Below, piece after piece: positions 17,279-26,469 of a DNA stretch of 64,000 nt. Below the pieces are notes generated by a model. It saw only the letters and a list, made by a program, of their open reading frames with translations. It was not told where the DNA came from and did not search any database. The DNA comes from Bog-756 sp052143895 (lineage in GTDB: Bacteria > Actinomycetota > Acidimicrobiia > Acidimicrobiales > RAAP-2). The DNA is taken from positions 1 to 64,000 of the forward strand of contig JBKQRT010000031.1 in the NCBI GenBank assembly GCA_052143895.1, given 5' to 3'. The translations under genes and the position numbers were made by a program. Every line of letters begins with the position of its first letter. The first letter of the stretch is position 1.

Positions 17279-18121
17279 TCACCCGTAGATGAAGGTGAGC
17301 GGGTTGGAGGTTCCCGAGTCAGTGGTGATGGTCACCGGTGCTGTCGCCGGCGGCGGTGACCCCGGCGGGCCGGCCACCGCCGGCACCGTCACCGTGCAGG
17401 TGGTCTGCACGGGGCAGCTCACCGGCGCCACCTGGCTACCGACGTACGCGGTGATCTGCCCGGACGGGCTGAGGAAGCCGGTCCCGGTGACGACCACCGT
17501 CTGGCCCGGGGGCCCGCTCGACGGATCGAGTGACGAGAGCACGGGGGCGCCCCCGGCCGTGGGCACCGGGCCGGGGGCCGCCGGCGCCGGCGCCGGCGGC
17601 GCGGTCGACGGCGCGGTCGACGGCGTGGTCGACGGCGTGGTCGACGGCGTGGCGGTCGCCGGTGCCAGGGTCGTCGACGGTGACCGGGCGGCCAAGGTCG
17701 TCCCCGGTCCGGTCGTCGGGGGCACCGTGGGGGCCGCCGGGGAGCTGCGGTTCTTCCCCGGCGACGCGGCCAGGGCCCCGACGACCAGCAGCAGGGCGGC
17801 GGCCACCACCACGATCGCCGCCACGAGGACCCGGTCGTTCCTCCGCCGGCGCCCGGTGTCCCGACCGACCCGGTCCGGGGTCGCCGGCGCGGGCCGGTGG
17901 TCCCCCGGCCCGTCCGCCCCGGCTGGCATGTCCGCCCCAGGTGGGGCGACCGCGGGTGCTGGCGGCCCGCCCTGGTCACCGACGCCGCCACCTGCGGTCT
18001 CGCGGGACCGCCGCGCCGCCTCGGCGATGGCGGCCAGCGCCCGGGGGCTCAGTTCCCGCTCGCCGCCTTGGGGCCCGGCCTTCCGTGCCCCCGCCTGTCC
18101 GTTGCCGGCCACACGTGCCAT
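17279..18121 (-). CDS. Membrane-anchored protein with Pro/Thr linker and TIG domain
   Basis: A 280-residue protein. Residues 1-95 are cytoplasmic and contain ELSPRALAAIAEAARRSR. A membrane segment (VLVAAIVVVAAALLLVVGALAA) follows at about 98-118. Then comes a low-complexity Thr/Pro/Ala linker with TPST repeats, and an IPT/TIG immunoglobulin-like domain (SSLDPSSGPPGQTVVVTGTGF ... TITTDSGTSNPLTF) at the C-terminus, outside the cell. AAGGAG sits eight bases before the ATG at 18121. Two Cys (SCPVQTTC) may form a disulfide. Function unknown; the layout suggests a surface-binding or envelope protein. Confidence 0.75.
   Translation of the reverse strand: MARVAGNGQAGARKAGPQGGERELSPRALAAIAEAARRSRETAGGGVGDQGGPPAPAVAPPGADMPAGADGPGDHRPAPATPDRVGRDTGRRRRNDRVLVAAIVVVAAALLLVVGALAASPGKNRSSPAAPTVPPTTGPGTTLAARSPSTTLAPATATPSTTPSTTPSTAPSTAPPAPAPAAPGPVPTAGGAPVLSSLDPSSGPPGQTVVVTGTGFLSPSGQITAYVGSQVAPVSCPVQTTCTVTVPAVAGPPGSPPPATAPVTITTDSGTSNPLTFIYG
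17604..17651. repeat. Four tandem 12-bp repeats coding TPST/APST
   Basis: GTCGACGGCGTG, with one C-for-T change in the first copy, repeats four times without spacing. Because 12 is a multiple of three, changes in copy number would lengthen or shorten the extracellular linker of the TIG-domain protein without breaking its frame. Confidence 0.85.
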
Positions 18122-18303
18122 CTCGAACGCTCCTTCGACGATCACCCTCCGCCCCCAGTATGCAGTTCGATCGGCGGTGTGGAACATCGGTCGCCGGGAC
18201 ATCCGCCACCGGGAGCCCGCTCGGCTTAGCCGGACCGAGCGGCGGTCCGGCTGCCGACCGGAGCGTTGGCTAGCGTGAGACCGTCGCTCGCAAGGAGGTC
18301 ACG

Positions 18304-18690
18304 ATGGGAACCGAAGAGGAAGCCGAACGGGTCGTGCGCCAGTTCTGTGACGCGTTCGAGCAGCACGACGCCGAGGCCCTGCGCCCGTTCTTCACCGACG
18401 ACGTCGTCTACCACAACATGCCCATGGACCCGGCGGTCGGGGCCGATGCCGCCGTCGCCTTCATCGAAGGCTTCTTCGGCATGTGCGAGCGGATGGTGAT
18501 CGACACCGTCAACCTCGCCGTCCGCGGCAACGTCGTGCTCACCGAACGGGTCGATACCTTCACCGTCGGGCAGAAGGTCGCCCCCCTGCCCGTCATGGGC
18601 ACCTTCGAGCTTCGCGACGGCAGGATCAGCGCCTGGCGCGACTACTTCGACCTGGGCCAGATCACCGCCATGCTGTCCGGGGAGGCCTAG
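18304..18690 (+). CDS. Limonene-1,2-epoxide hydrolase-like protein
   Basis: A 128-residue protein of the SnoaL/NTF2-like fold. It keeps the full catalytic set known for limonene-1,2-epoxide hydrolase: Tyr36 and Asn38 in YHNMPM, Arg82 and Asp84 in ERVD, and Asp113 in WRDYFD. These enzymes add water to epoxides in one step without a covalent intermediate. Mycobacterial relatives (Rv2740) act on lipid or steroid epoxides. A perfect AAGGAGG lies five bases before the ATG. The P450 at 14.8 kb could supply an epoxide, but no linkage shows this. Confidence 0.84.
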   Translation: MGTEEEAERVVRQFCDAFEQHDAEALRPFFTDDVVYHNMPMDPAVGADAAVAFIEGFFGMCERMVIDTVNLAVRGNVVLTERVDTFTVGQKVAPLPVMGTFELRDGRISAWRDYFDLGQITAMLSGEA

Positions 18691-18709
18691 TGCCCGGTAC
18701 GGGTCACTG

Positions 18710-19429
18710 ATGCCCGGACCGGTCGCTTTCGTCTGCGCCATGCCTATGGAGCTGGCACCGCTCCGGCGCCTGCTCCACCTCGAGCGGCGCCGGGTCGGAC
18801 CGTCGGGCCAGTATGACGGCCGGCTCGGCGACCGTCCGGTGGTCGCTGTCGTCACCGGCATGGGTACGGCTCTGGCCACCGCCGGCGTGGAGAGCCTGCT
18901 CGACGCCGTGGAGGTCGGGCGGGTGGTCGTGGTCGGCATTACCGGGGCGGTCGATGACGAGACCGTCATCGGCACGCTGGTCCGACCCGAGGTGGTCGTC
19001 GACGGGGCCACCGGGGACGAGTTCCGGCCGGAGCAGCTGGGCGACGTGACGCCGGCCGGTCGGATGTGGACGACCGACGGGCTCACCACCGACCCGGACG
19101 TGGTCGCCGCCTTGCGGGCCGACGGCGTGGTCGCGCTGGACATGGAGACGGCGGCCGTCGCCCGGCTCTGCGAGCATCGGGGCATCCCCTGGTCGGTTTA
19201 CCGGGTGGTCAGCGACCGGGCCACCGACGGGAGCGTCGACGACGAGGTGTTCCATCTGAGCCGGCAGGACGGGACGCCCGACGCCCGGGCGGTGGCCGCC
19301 TACCTCCTCCGGCACCCGGGGCGCGTCCCGGGCCTCGCCCGCATGGCCAGGGACGCCAAGCTGGCCACCGGGCGGGCGGCGTCGGCCGCCGTCGACGCCG
19401 TGTCCCGGCTGCCGTCCTCCGGCCCCTGA
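18710..19429 (+). CDS. MTA/SAH nucleosidase-type phosphorylase superfamily protein
   Basis: A 239-residue nucleoside phosphorylase/nucleosidase fold protein. The opening VAFVCAMPMELAPLRRLL matches the first strand and Met-Glu loop. VVTGMGTALA is the glycine-rich phosphate or ribose site, VALDMETAAVARL carries the ribose-contacting Met-Glu, and VVSDRATDG holds the catalytic Asp. It probably cleaves methylthioadenosine, S-adenosylhomocysteine or a related nucleoside. It starts 19 bases after the epoxide-hydrolase-like gene, so co-transcription is likely. The C-terminal 40 residues are an Ala/Arg-rich extension. Confidence 0.8.
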   Translation: MPGPVAFVCAMPMELAPLRRLLHLERRRVGPSGQYDGRLGDRPVVAVVTGMGTALATAGVESLLDAVEVGRVVVVGITGAVDDETVIGTLVRPEVVVDGATGDEFRPEQLGDVTPAGRMWTTDGLTTDPDVVAALRADGVVALDMETAAVARLCEHRGIPWSVYRVVSDRATDGSVDDEVFHLSRQDGTPDARAVAAYLLRHPGRVPGLARMARDAKLATGRAASAAVDAVSRLPSSGP

Positions 19430-19529
19430 CGCCGGCGCCCCCCGGGGGACCGGATCGGCCGGCCACGGGAGTGGAGTGGCCGGATCATGCCCGGTACGAT
19501 CCATCGGACGCACCGCGATGGGGGGAACC

Positions 19530-20891
19530 ATGGGACCAGACGGAGGGCCGAAGATCTGCCTGATCGGCGCTGGCGGTATGTCGTTCGGACCGGTCATGGT
19601 CCTCGACGCCATCAATAGCCGACGCATCCGCGGCGCGACGATGATGTTGCACGACGTGAGCCCCGAGCGGCTGGAAGTCGCCCGCCGCTTCGCCGTCCGC
19701 GTGAACGAGCGCAACGGCAACCCCATCCGCATCGAGGCGTCGCTCGACCCGGCCGAGGCGATGTCGGGGGCCGACTTCTGCCTGACCAGCGCCGAGGTCG
19801 GTCGCTGGAAGCACTGGATCGAGGACTACGAAGTCCCCTGCCGTGACGGGGCCACGCAGATCACCGGCGAGAACGGGGGCCCCGGGGCGGTCTTCCACTC
19901 GCTGCGGTCGATCCGGACCGTGCTCGGCATCTGCGAGGACATCTCGCGCTACTGCCCGGACACCTTCCTCATCAACCTGACCAACCCCTTGAGCCGCGTG
20001 GCGCTGGCCGTCAACACCGCCACCACCATCGACAATGTGAGCATGTGCCACGAGTTCGCCGGCGGGGTCTCGCGGGTGGCCGCGCTGCTGCGCATCCCGA
20101 AGTCGAAGATCGCCGCCAAGGCCTCGGGCATCAACCATTTCACGTTCTTCACCGAGATCCGCCGGTCCGACACCGACGAGGACCTCTACCCCCGCCTCCG
20201 GCACCTCTGGCAGCGGAAGTTCTTCGACTACCCGCCACCGGTGACCGCCGTCGCCCGGCAGCTGGTCAAGGTCCCCTGGGTCCAGATCGTGGCCGAGCAG
20301 ATGTACACGCCGCTGGTCGCCTACATGTTCCGCGAGTACGGCCTCCTCCCGTGCTCCGTGGACAGCCACATCGGCGAGTACGTGCCGTTCGCCCGTGAGG
20401 TGGCCGGCTGGCACCCCGTCCCGGTCTACTTCCACCAGGGTCTGATGGCCCGGGTGGAACGGATGGTGACCCGGTACGGCAACGGCCGGTCGCTCGTGCC
20501 GATGCACCGTGCCGGCCGGTCGGCCGAGGAGCCCTTTCCGGCCATCGGCGCCATGTGGACCGGAACGGCCCGGCAGATCAATGCGGTGAACGTGCCCAAC
20601 CGAGGGTACGTGCCGAACCTTCCCGAGGGCGCCATCGTCGAGGTACCTGCCACCGTCGACGGGGACGGGTTCGCCCCCGCGGCGATGCCGCCGATCGCCG
20701 AGCCGCTGGCCGAGTTCATGAAGGTCCAGATCGAGCTGCAGGACCTCGTGGTCAAGTCGGCGGTCACCGGCGATCCGACCCCGGCGTTCGAGGCGCTCCG
20801 TCGGGACCCGCTCTCGCCGCCCGACGAAGCGTCGTGCCGGGCCATGTTCGACGAGATGCTGCAGCTGCAGGCCGACGCCCTCCCGTTCTGA
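19530..20891 (+). CDS. GH4-family NAD-dependent alpha-glycosidase
   Basis: A 453-residue glycoside hydrolase family 4 protein. GH4 enzymes use NAD+ and a divalent metal and cleave by transient oxidation. The Rossmann motif ICLIGAGGMSFGP begins at residue 9. GENGGPGAVFHSLRSI and NLTNPLSR follow, and MCHEF carries the metal-binding Cys and His of the alpha-glucosidase/galactosidase/glucuronidase branch. The absence of a clear phosphate site argues against a 6-phospho-sugar substrate. GGGGGGAA lies just before the ATG at 19530; an ATG at 19518 is less well placed. Confidence 0.86.
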   Translation: MGPDGGPKICLIGAGGMSFGPVMVLDAINSRRIRGATMMLHDVSPERLEVARRFAVRVNERNGNPIRIEASLDPAEAMSGADFCLTSAEVGRWKHWIEDYEVPCRDGATQITGENGGPGAVFHSLRSIRTVLGICEDISRYCPDTFLINLTNPLSRVALAVNTATTIDNVSMCHEFAGGVSRVAALLRIPKSKIAAKASGINHFTFFTEIRRSDTDEDLYPRLRHLWQRKFFDYPPPVTAVARQLVKVPWVQIVAEQMYTPLVAYMFREYGLLPCSVDSHIGEYVPFAREVAGWHPVPVYFHQGLMARVERMVTRYGNGRSLVPMHRAGRSAEEPFPAIGAMWTGTARQINAVNVPNRGYVPNLPEGAIVEVPATVDGDGFAPAAMPPIAEPLAEFMKVQIELQDLVVKSAVTGDPTPAFEALRRDPLSPPDEASCRAMFDEMLQLQADALPF

Positions 20892-20935
20892 ACGCAGGCC
20901 CGGTTTGACCGCCCTCCCGCTCTGACCGCAGGCGC

Positions 20936-21331
20936 TCAGGCGCCGTCCACCCCGGCCGGCGGCGCCACCTGTTCCATGAACTCGAGCCGGATGCCGCCCG
21001 GCGCGTCCACGAAGGCGATCCGGCGTATGCCGAACGTGCCTTCGACGGTCTCGGGGCCCCAGATCACCGTGTGGCCCTCCAGTTCACGGTCGAGGTCGTC
21101 GGTGAACAGCGCCGGGTGGAGGAAGCCCTCTGGGGGCAGGTCGACCTCGTCCTCGTAGATGGCGCGGGTGAACAGCGTGATCATGACCGGGCCGAGGTGG
21201 ACGTCGGCGCGCTCGCCGCTTCGCCAGTGCATCCGGTCCCGCACCTCGGCGCCGGAGGCCTCGTAGAAGCGGCAGGCAGCGTCGAGGTCGGCCACCTTCA
21301 CGGCCAGGTTCGCCAGACCGGTCACGGCCAC
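20936..21331 (-). CDS. VOC (glyoxalase/dioxygenase) superfamily protein
   Basis: A 131-residue protein with one pair of beta-alpha-beta-beta-beta modules (VTGLANLAVKVADLDAACRFYEASGAEV ... RRIAFVDAPGGIRLEFMEQ). The last Glu is the usual metal ligand. VOC proteins bind a metal and act as isomerases, epimerases, dioxygenases or resistance proteins; which one cannot be told. GAGGAGG lies five bases before the GTG start. It ends 45 bases from the convergent GH4 gene and follows the LLM oxidoreductase gene on the same strand. Confidence 0.8.
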   Translation of the reverse strand: MAVTGLANLAVKVADLDAACRFYEASGAEVRDRMHWRSGERADVHLGPVMITLFTRAIYEDEVDLPPEGFLHPALFTDDLDRELEGHTVIWGPETVEGTFGIRRIAFVDAPGGIRLEFMEQVAPPAGVDGA

Positions 21332-21419
21332 CGCGCCTCCTCGGGTCCTCGTCGTCGCCCGTCGGCGGCGGGCCGCAGTCTACCGACGGTCCGGGCACGG
21401 GTCCGGCCCGTCGGGGCCG

Positions 21420-22367
21420 TCACGTCCCCGCGAGCTTCGACACCACCGGGCCCAACGCCTCCCAGGCGTCGGCTTCGATCGACCAGTAGGAGATGCCGTA
21501 CTCCTCCCGCCGCCACTGCAGCTCCTCGGCCATCTCGTCGAGTGTGCCCACCAGGGCGAGCGGGATGTGGAGGGCGTCCTCGGGGCTGATCCCGAAGTGC
21601 GGGGCCATGGCTTCGACGAGGTCATCGGCGTCGTCGGTGACCATGACGAAGCCGATGAGGGCGTTGAGCTCGAGGTCGTCGAAGCGGTCGCCAGCCGCCT
21701 CCTTCACCCAGGCCACCTTCTCGCGGGTCCGCTCGGGGGAGGCGTTCGGTGCCGTCTCCGGGCCGCCGGTTCCCTCGCGCAGGTTCACGTTGATGCTGAC
21801 GATGTCGGCGTGGCGGGCGGCGAAGGACAGCACCCGCTTCCCGCCGCCCCCGATGATGAGCGGTGGCCCGGGCCACTGGACCGGCCGCGGCAGCAGCGAG
21901 TGCTCGTGGACCTGGTAGTAGGTGCCGTCGAACGAGAAGTGCCCGTCCGTCCGCAGCAATCCCTGGGCCACTACGACCGCCTCCTCGAACCGCTCCACCC
22001 GCACCCGGGGTGGGTCGTAGGTGATGCCGGCCTCTTCGTAGTCGGTGCGCATCCAGCCGGCCCCGAGGCTGAACTCGAACCGCCCCTCGCTGAGCACGTC
22101 GAGGGTGGCCGCCTCCTTGGCCAGGACGAGCGGGTGGCGGTAGTCGTTCCCGAACACCAGGGCACCCATCCGCAGCGTCGTGGTGGCGGCGGCCACCGCG
22201 GCCAGCGCCGGCACCGGGGCCAACTGGTCGCCGAAATGGTCGGGCATGAACAGTGTCGAATAGCCGAGCGCCTCGGCCCGGCGGGCCTGCTCGGCCCAGC
22301 CCCGGCCGGTCCCCTCCGGGGCGCTCCCGAGCTGTGCGGCGAAGCGGAACTTGCGATCGTGGGCCAT
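21420..22367 (-). CDS. LLM-class (F420-type) oxidoreductase
   Basis: A 315-residue luciferase-like monooxygenase fold protein of a subfamily associated with coenzyme F420 in actinobacteria. FRFAAQLGSAPEGTGRGWAEQ and LFMPDHFGDQLAP match the barrel start. MGALVFGNDYRHPLVLAKEAATLDVLSEGRFEFSLGAGW is the characteristic central block, and PPLIIGGGGKRVL binds the cofactor phosphate. The ATG at 22367 follows AGGATGG; two further ATGs lie 15-18 bases upstream. F420 use is inferred from family resemblance. Substrate unknown. Confidence 0.84.
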   Translation of the reverse strand: MAHDRKFRFAAQLGSAPEGTGRGWAEQARRAEALGYSTLFMPDHFGDQLAPVPALAAVAAATTTLRMGALVFGNDYRHPLVLAKEAATLDVLSEGRFEFSLGAGWMRTDYEEAGITYDPPRVRVERFEEAVVVAQGLLRTDGHFSFDGTYYQVHEHSLLPRPVQWPGPPLIIGGGGKRVLSFAARHADIVSINVNLREGTGGPETAPNASPERTREKVAWVKEAAGDRFDDLELNALIGFVMVTDDADDLVEAMAPHFGISPEDALHIPLALVGTLDEMAEELQWRREEYGISYWSIEADAWEALGPVVSKLAGT

Positions 22368-22435
22368 GCCCCCATCCTGCATCATCGTGCCGGCGGGATG
22401 CCGACCCGGCATCGGGAGCCGGAGCGGTCGGAGGG

Positions 22436-25369
22436 TCAGGCCCCGCCACCGCCCAGCACGGCGAGGAGCTCGTCGCCGTACCGTTCGAGCCGGAGCGGTC
22501 CGATGCCCCGGCAGCCGGCCAGCTCGCCGAGCGTCCGCGGCAGCTCGCTGGCGATGCCGAGGAGGTCCCGGTCGCTCAGAACGACGTAGGCGGGTACCCC
22601 GTCCTTCGTGGCCACGGCCGACCGCCACTCCCGCAACGCCTGCTCGGCGGCGATCGCTGCCGCGGACGGCTCCGCCGTGCCGCCCGGTGCCGCGAGCGTC
22701 GCGGTCTTCCCCTCACAGCGCACGTCCGTCCCGAACGGCAGCCCGAGCCGGGCCTCGCCGACCCCGAGGACCACCCCGTTCTCCTGCACGTCGAGGACGG
22801 TCCCCAATTGTCCGCCGTGCTCGACCACCAGGCCGGCCACCGCCACCAGCACCGGCGCCGCTCCCGCGCGCTTGGGCGTGCGCCGACCACGCCCGGCCGG
22901 CGACGTGCCGCCTTGCTCGCGCCGACCGCTCCCCGCCGCGGAGCGGTCGGGCGCCTGGCGGCCGTCCCACCGGGCGACGTCCCGGCGCGGTGGGTGGGGA
23001 CGGCTCCCGTCGAGCTCACCCAGGAACGGGGACGGCGCCCCGGCGTCGGCCAGCACGGCGACCTGGGTGCGGGCTCGGGTGAGCGCCACGTGGAACACCC
23101 GGCGCTCACCCTCGTCGTCCTCGGCCAGCCGGTGCGGGAACAGGCCCTCCGTGGCTCCGAACACGATCACCCGCTCCCACTCCTTGCCCTTGATCCGGTG
23201 CACCGTCGACAGGAGGACCGCCGGTCCCTCCGCCGGCGGGCGGGCGAGGGTGCTCCGGAGCCAGTGTTCGAAGGTGGATGCCTCGGGGTGGAGTCCGGCC
23301 ACCGCCTCGAGGGCGACCAGGTCGTCGGCGTGGGTCGAGCGGTCGGCCTCGCGGCGCGAGGCGTCGAGCACGTCCATGGTGGCGTCGAGCCCGATGCCGA
23401 CCCGGACGGCACGAAGCGCGTCGGCAGTCGACCGACCGGCTGCCCGGGCGACGGTGTCGAGGTCGTCGGCGTAGGCGAGCAGCTTCGGGCCGTCCCGCCC
23501 GGAGAGCCGGCCGGCGAGGCGCCGGATGTCGCCTGTCGACGTGAGTTGCCCCCGGGTCAGCATGTCCACCACGTTGGGGGCGATGCCCCGCGACGGGCGC
23601 CGAACGGTGTCCCGGACGTCCTCCGCCCGGATGTGGTCCGGATCGCCGCCGATGCGCAGGTAGGCGAAGGCGGTACGGATCCCGGTCCGGCTGAGAGCCT
23701 TCGCCCCGAGGGGCGCGGTGCAGGGGATGCGGGCCTCCGTGCAGGCCACCTGCACCGGCAGTAGGGCGGAGTTGACACGGGCCAGGACGGCGATGTCCCC
23801 GGGGCCCACGCCCGACTGCTGCCAGCCGGTGATGATCTCGACGGCCGCAGTCGCCAGCGCGTCGCCGGGGGCGGTCCGGACCGCCACCGGGCCGGCACCG
23901 GCCAGCGGGCCCTGCTCGTCGGGGGCGCCGTCGTGGTGGTCGTCCGGGGACCGGATGGTCTTGTCGAGCCGCCGGTGGTTGTAGGAGAGGAGATTGCGGG
24001 CGGCGTCCACCACGCCCGGGGGGCAGCGGTAGTTGACCTCGAGCGGGTGGTGGGCGGCGCCGGGGAAGTAGCGCGGGAAGTCGATGAGGAACTCGGGCGT
24101 CGCCCCCGAGTAGCCGTAGATGACCTGGTCGTCGTCGCCCACCCCGAAGCAGTCGTAGCCCGGTCCCGCGAGCAGCCGGATCAGGAGCAGGTGGGCCGGG
24201 GTGAGGTCCTGGAACTCGTCGACGAGCAGGCGGCGGCACCGGGCCTGGGCCGCCGCCCGGGCGTCGGGGTCGTTGAGGAGGATCTCCACCCCACGGTAGA
24301 TCTGCTCGTCGAAATCGACGGCACCGAGGTCGGCGAGCGCCGCTCGGAAGCGGTCGAACCCCTCGCCGATGCCGGCCGCGTCAGGCAGCGACTCCTCGGC
24401 GGCGGCCGGTGGGACGAGCCCGAGCCGGATGGTGGACAGGGCGCTGAGGTAGGGGGCGACCGTGTCGGCGTTCGCCTGGCGGCGGATGTCGAACAGGCCC
24501 TGGAGGAGGTCGCGTACCTCGAGCTCCTCGAGCACCCGCGGCCGGCCGACGCCGAACTCGGTGCAGATCCACAGGCCGGTGCTGTTGAGGGTCCGGATGT
24601 AGGGGCCGTCCGGCGTGAGCACGCCGGAACACCGCTGGCGCATCTCGTCCGCGGCCCGCGTGTTGTAGGCCAGCGCGCTCACCGAGGCCGGGTGGGCCCC
24701 CCGGTCGGCGACCAGGTGCCGAAGCCGCTCGGTGAGGACGCGGGTCTTGCCGGACCCGGCCGGTGCGATGACCCGGGCGCCGCCCGAGTGGTGGCCGACC
24801 GCGGCCAGCTGGTCCGGCGCCAGCTCGGTGGCGGGCGGGCGGTGTGACGTCGGATCGAGCCGGCCCGCCTCGGCACTCCAGCGGTGGACCACGCCGTCGC
24901 CGGAGACGAGGGCGGGGGGATCGGGAGGGCCGCCGTCGACGTAAAGGGGCGTGCCGTCGGCCAGGACGATGTCGGCCGGGCCGCCCTCGACCACACCGCG
25001 TCCCGCGCACCGGCGGGCCGCCTTCCGGCCGTGCCACCAGATCGGTTCGTCGCCGCGGGCGTCGTAGTTGTTGGCCCAGACGAGGAACTGGAGGCGCTCG
25101 AGGGCGAATTCGAAAGCCGGGGTCAGGCCGTACACCGGGCCGTCGTGGCGCTGGGGCACCCGCAGGGCGGCCGGGTCGGCGGCCAGCTCGATGACAAGGG
25201 GGCGGCGCTCGAGCCACGCCTGGTGCAGCGACTCGAGGCACGCCGCTGGTGCCGCCACCTCGTCATCGCCGACGACCACCCTCGGGCTCGCGTCCCAGAC
25301 CTCCGGTACGGCGCCCCCGGGCCGGACGACGACGCCGCGCCCGAGCTCGGCTGGTCCTGGGGAGGGCAC
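22436..25369 (-). CDS. UvrD/PcrA-like superfamily 1 DNA helicase with N-terminal extension
   Basis: A 977-residue ATP-dependent 3'-5' DNA helicase. Walker A APAGSGKT is at about 202-209, Walker B LLVDEFQDLT follows, then GDDDQVIYGYSGA (motif III) and LSTVHRIKGKEWERVIVFGA and HVALTRAR (motifs V-VI). The last 80 residues end in an HRDC-like helical domain (LGIASELPRTLGELAGCRGIGPLRLERYG). The first 190 residues before the Q-motif are not typical of UvrD; they contain WANNYDARGDEPIWWHGRKAAR. Likely roles are DNA repair or recombination-intermediate removal. The start is a GTG at 25369. Confidence 0.88.
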   Translation of the reverse strand: MPSPGPAELGRGVVVRPGGAVPEVWDASPRVVVGDDEVAAPAACLESLHQAWLERRPLVIELAADPAALRVPQRHDGPVYGLTPAFEFALERLQFLVWANNYDARGDEPIWWHGRKAARRCAGRGVVEGGPADIVLADGTPLYVDGGPPDPPALVSGDGVVHRWSAEAGRLDPTSHRPPATELAPDQLAAVGHHSGGARVIAPAGSGKTRVLTERLRHLVADRGAHPASVSALAYNTRAADEMRQRCSGVLTPDGPYIRTLNSTGLWICTEFGVGRPRVLEELEVRDLLQGLFDIRRQANADTVAPYLSALSTIRLGLVPPAAAEESLPDAAGIGEGFDRFRAALADLGAVDFDEQIYRGVEILLNDPDARAAAQARCRRLLVDEFQDLTPAHLLLIRLLAGPGYDCFGVGDDDQVIYGYSGATPEFLIDFPRYFPGAAHHPLEVNYRCPPGVVDAARNLLSYNHRRLDKTIRSPDDHHDGAPDEQGPLAGAGPVAVRTAPGDALATAAVEIITGWQQSGVGPGDIAVLARVNSALLPVQVACTEARIPCTAPLGAKALSRTGIRTAFAYLRIGGDPDHIRAEDVRDTVRRPSRGIAPNVVDMLTRGQLTSTGDIRRLAGRLSGRDGPKLLAYADDLDTVARAAGRSTADALRAVRVGIGLDATMDVLDASRREADRSTHADDLVALEAVAGLHPEASTFEHWLRSTLARPPAEGPAVLLSTVHRIKGKEWERVIVFGATEGLFPHRLAEDDEGERRVFHVALTRARTQVAVLADAGAPSPFLGELDGSRPHPPRRDVARWDGRQAPDRSAAGSGRREQGGTSPAGRGRRTPKRAGAAPVLVAVAGLVVEHGGQLGTVLDVQENGVVLGVGEARLGLPFGTDVRCEGKTATLAAPGGTAEPSAAAIAAEQALREWRSAVATKDGVPAYVVLSDRDLLGIASELPRTLGELAGCRGIGPLRLERYGDELLAVLGGGGA

Positions 25370-25433
25370 CCGACCAACCTAGCGACGACCTGTGACGACC
25401 GGTGCGGACGGCCCACCCGCCTGGAGGTCCCGA

Positions 25434-26372
25434 TCAGTCGAGGGCGCCGAAGCGCACGCCGGTCAGCTCCTCGGACACCTTCCAGAGGTGGCTCGCCACA
25501 GCCGGGTCGAGCGCGGCGACGACGAAGGACGTCGGTCTCGGGTGGCCCCGCATGCCGAACAGGCGGTCCGGCCCAAAGAACTGGCCGCCACTGACCGCCG
25601 GGTCGGTGGCGGCGAAGAGGCTCGGGAGTGCCCCGGCCGCGGCCGGCTGGGCCAGGATCGAGTTCCCGACCCGGTTCAGCTGTTCCATGAGGCGGGAGCC
25701 GCTCATCCGGGGCGCCACCATCTGCAGGTCGGTGGCGGCGTACCCGGGGTGGGCGGCGACCGCCACGACGTCCACCGCGGCACTCGTCGCCCGCCGGTCG
25801 AGCTCGACGGTGAACAGCTGGTTGGCCAGCTTCGCCTGACCGTAGGCCGACCACCTGCCGTAGTGGTGCGTCCCCTGGAGGTCGTCGAACCGGATCCGGC
25901 CCGTCCGGGCCGCGATGCTGCTCACGGTCACCACCCGCGCCCCCGGGCGGGCGAGGAGGCGGTCGAGGAGCAGTCCGGTCAGGGCGAAGTGCCCGAGGTG
26001 GTTGGTGCCGAACTGCATCTCGAAGCCGTCCGTCGTCTCCCGTCGGGGGATGGCCATGACCCCGGCGTTGTTGACCAGGATGTCGAGGCCGTCGTGCCCC
26101 GCGGAGAAGTCGGCGGCGAACCGCCGCACCGATGCCAGGTCGGCCAGGTCGAGCCGGCCCAGCTGCACGTCGGCGTCGGGGGCGGTACGTCGGATCCGCT
26201 CGAGGGCATCGGACCCCCGGCCCTCGTCACGGCAGGCCAGGACCACCCGTGCCCCCGCCCCGGCCAGCGCCCGTGCCGTCTCAAATCCGAGCCCGCTGTT
26301 GGCCCCGGTCACCACGGCGACGTGCCCACCCTGGGGTGGGATGTCGTCGGCGGTCCACGGTTCGGGTGCCAT
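25434..26372 (-). CDS. Short-chain dehydrogenase/reductase
   Basis: A 312-residue SDR of the retinol-dehydrogenase/WW-domain-oxidoreductase-like group. TGANSGLG binds the NAD(P) cofactor, NNAG stabilises the central sheet, SSIAA carries the catalytic Ser and YGQAK the Tyr and Lys. The Arg in CRDEGRG after the second strand favours NADP. Substrates of this group are alcohols, ketones or lipids. The ATG at 26372 gives the normal N-terminus; the frame open upstream belongs to a different small gene. Confidence 0.87.
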   Translation of the reverse strand: MAPEPWTADDIPPQGGHVAVVTGANSGLGFETARALAGAGARVVLACRDEGRGSDALERIRRTAPDADVQLGRLDLADLASVRRFAADFSAGHDGLDILVNNAGVMAIPRRETTDGFEMQFGTNHLGHFALTGLLLDRLLARPGARVVTVSSIAARTGRIRFDDLQGTHHYGRWSAYGQAKLANQLFTVELDRRATSAAVDVVAVAAHPGYAATDLQMVAPRMSGSRLMEQLNRVGNSILAQPAAAGALPSLFAATDPAVSGGQFFGPDRLFGMRGHPRPTSFVVAALDPAVASHLWKVSEELTGVRFGALD

Positions 26373-26469
26373 GCCCGGGACCCTACGCAGACCCGACCGG
26401 TCCCGCCAGCCGTGGTCGTCCGGCCCGGCGGCGGCCCGGCTGCCGGAGGGGTGACCAGGTCCCTCGCGC

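Noticed and set aside
17604..17651. Possible CRISPR or regulatory repeat array
   Set aside because: The units are contiguous 12-mers inside a coding sequence with no spacers.
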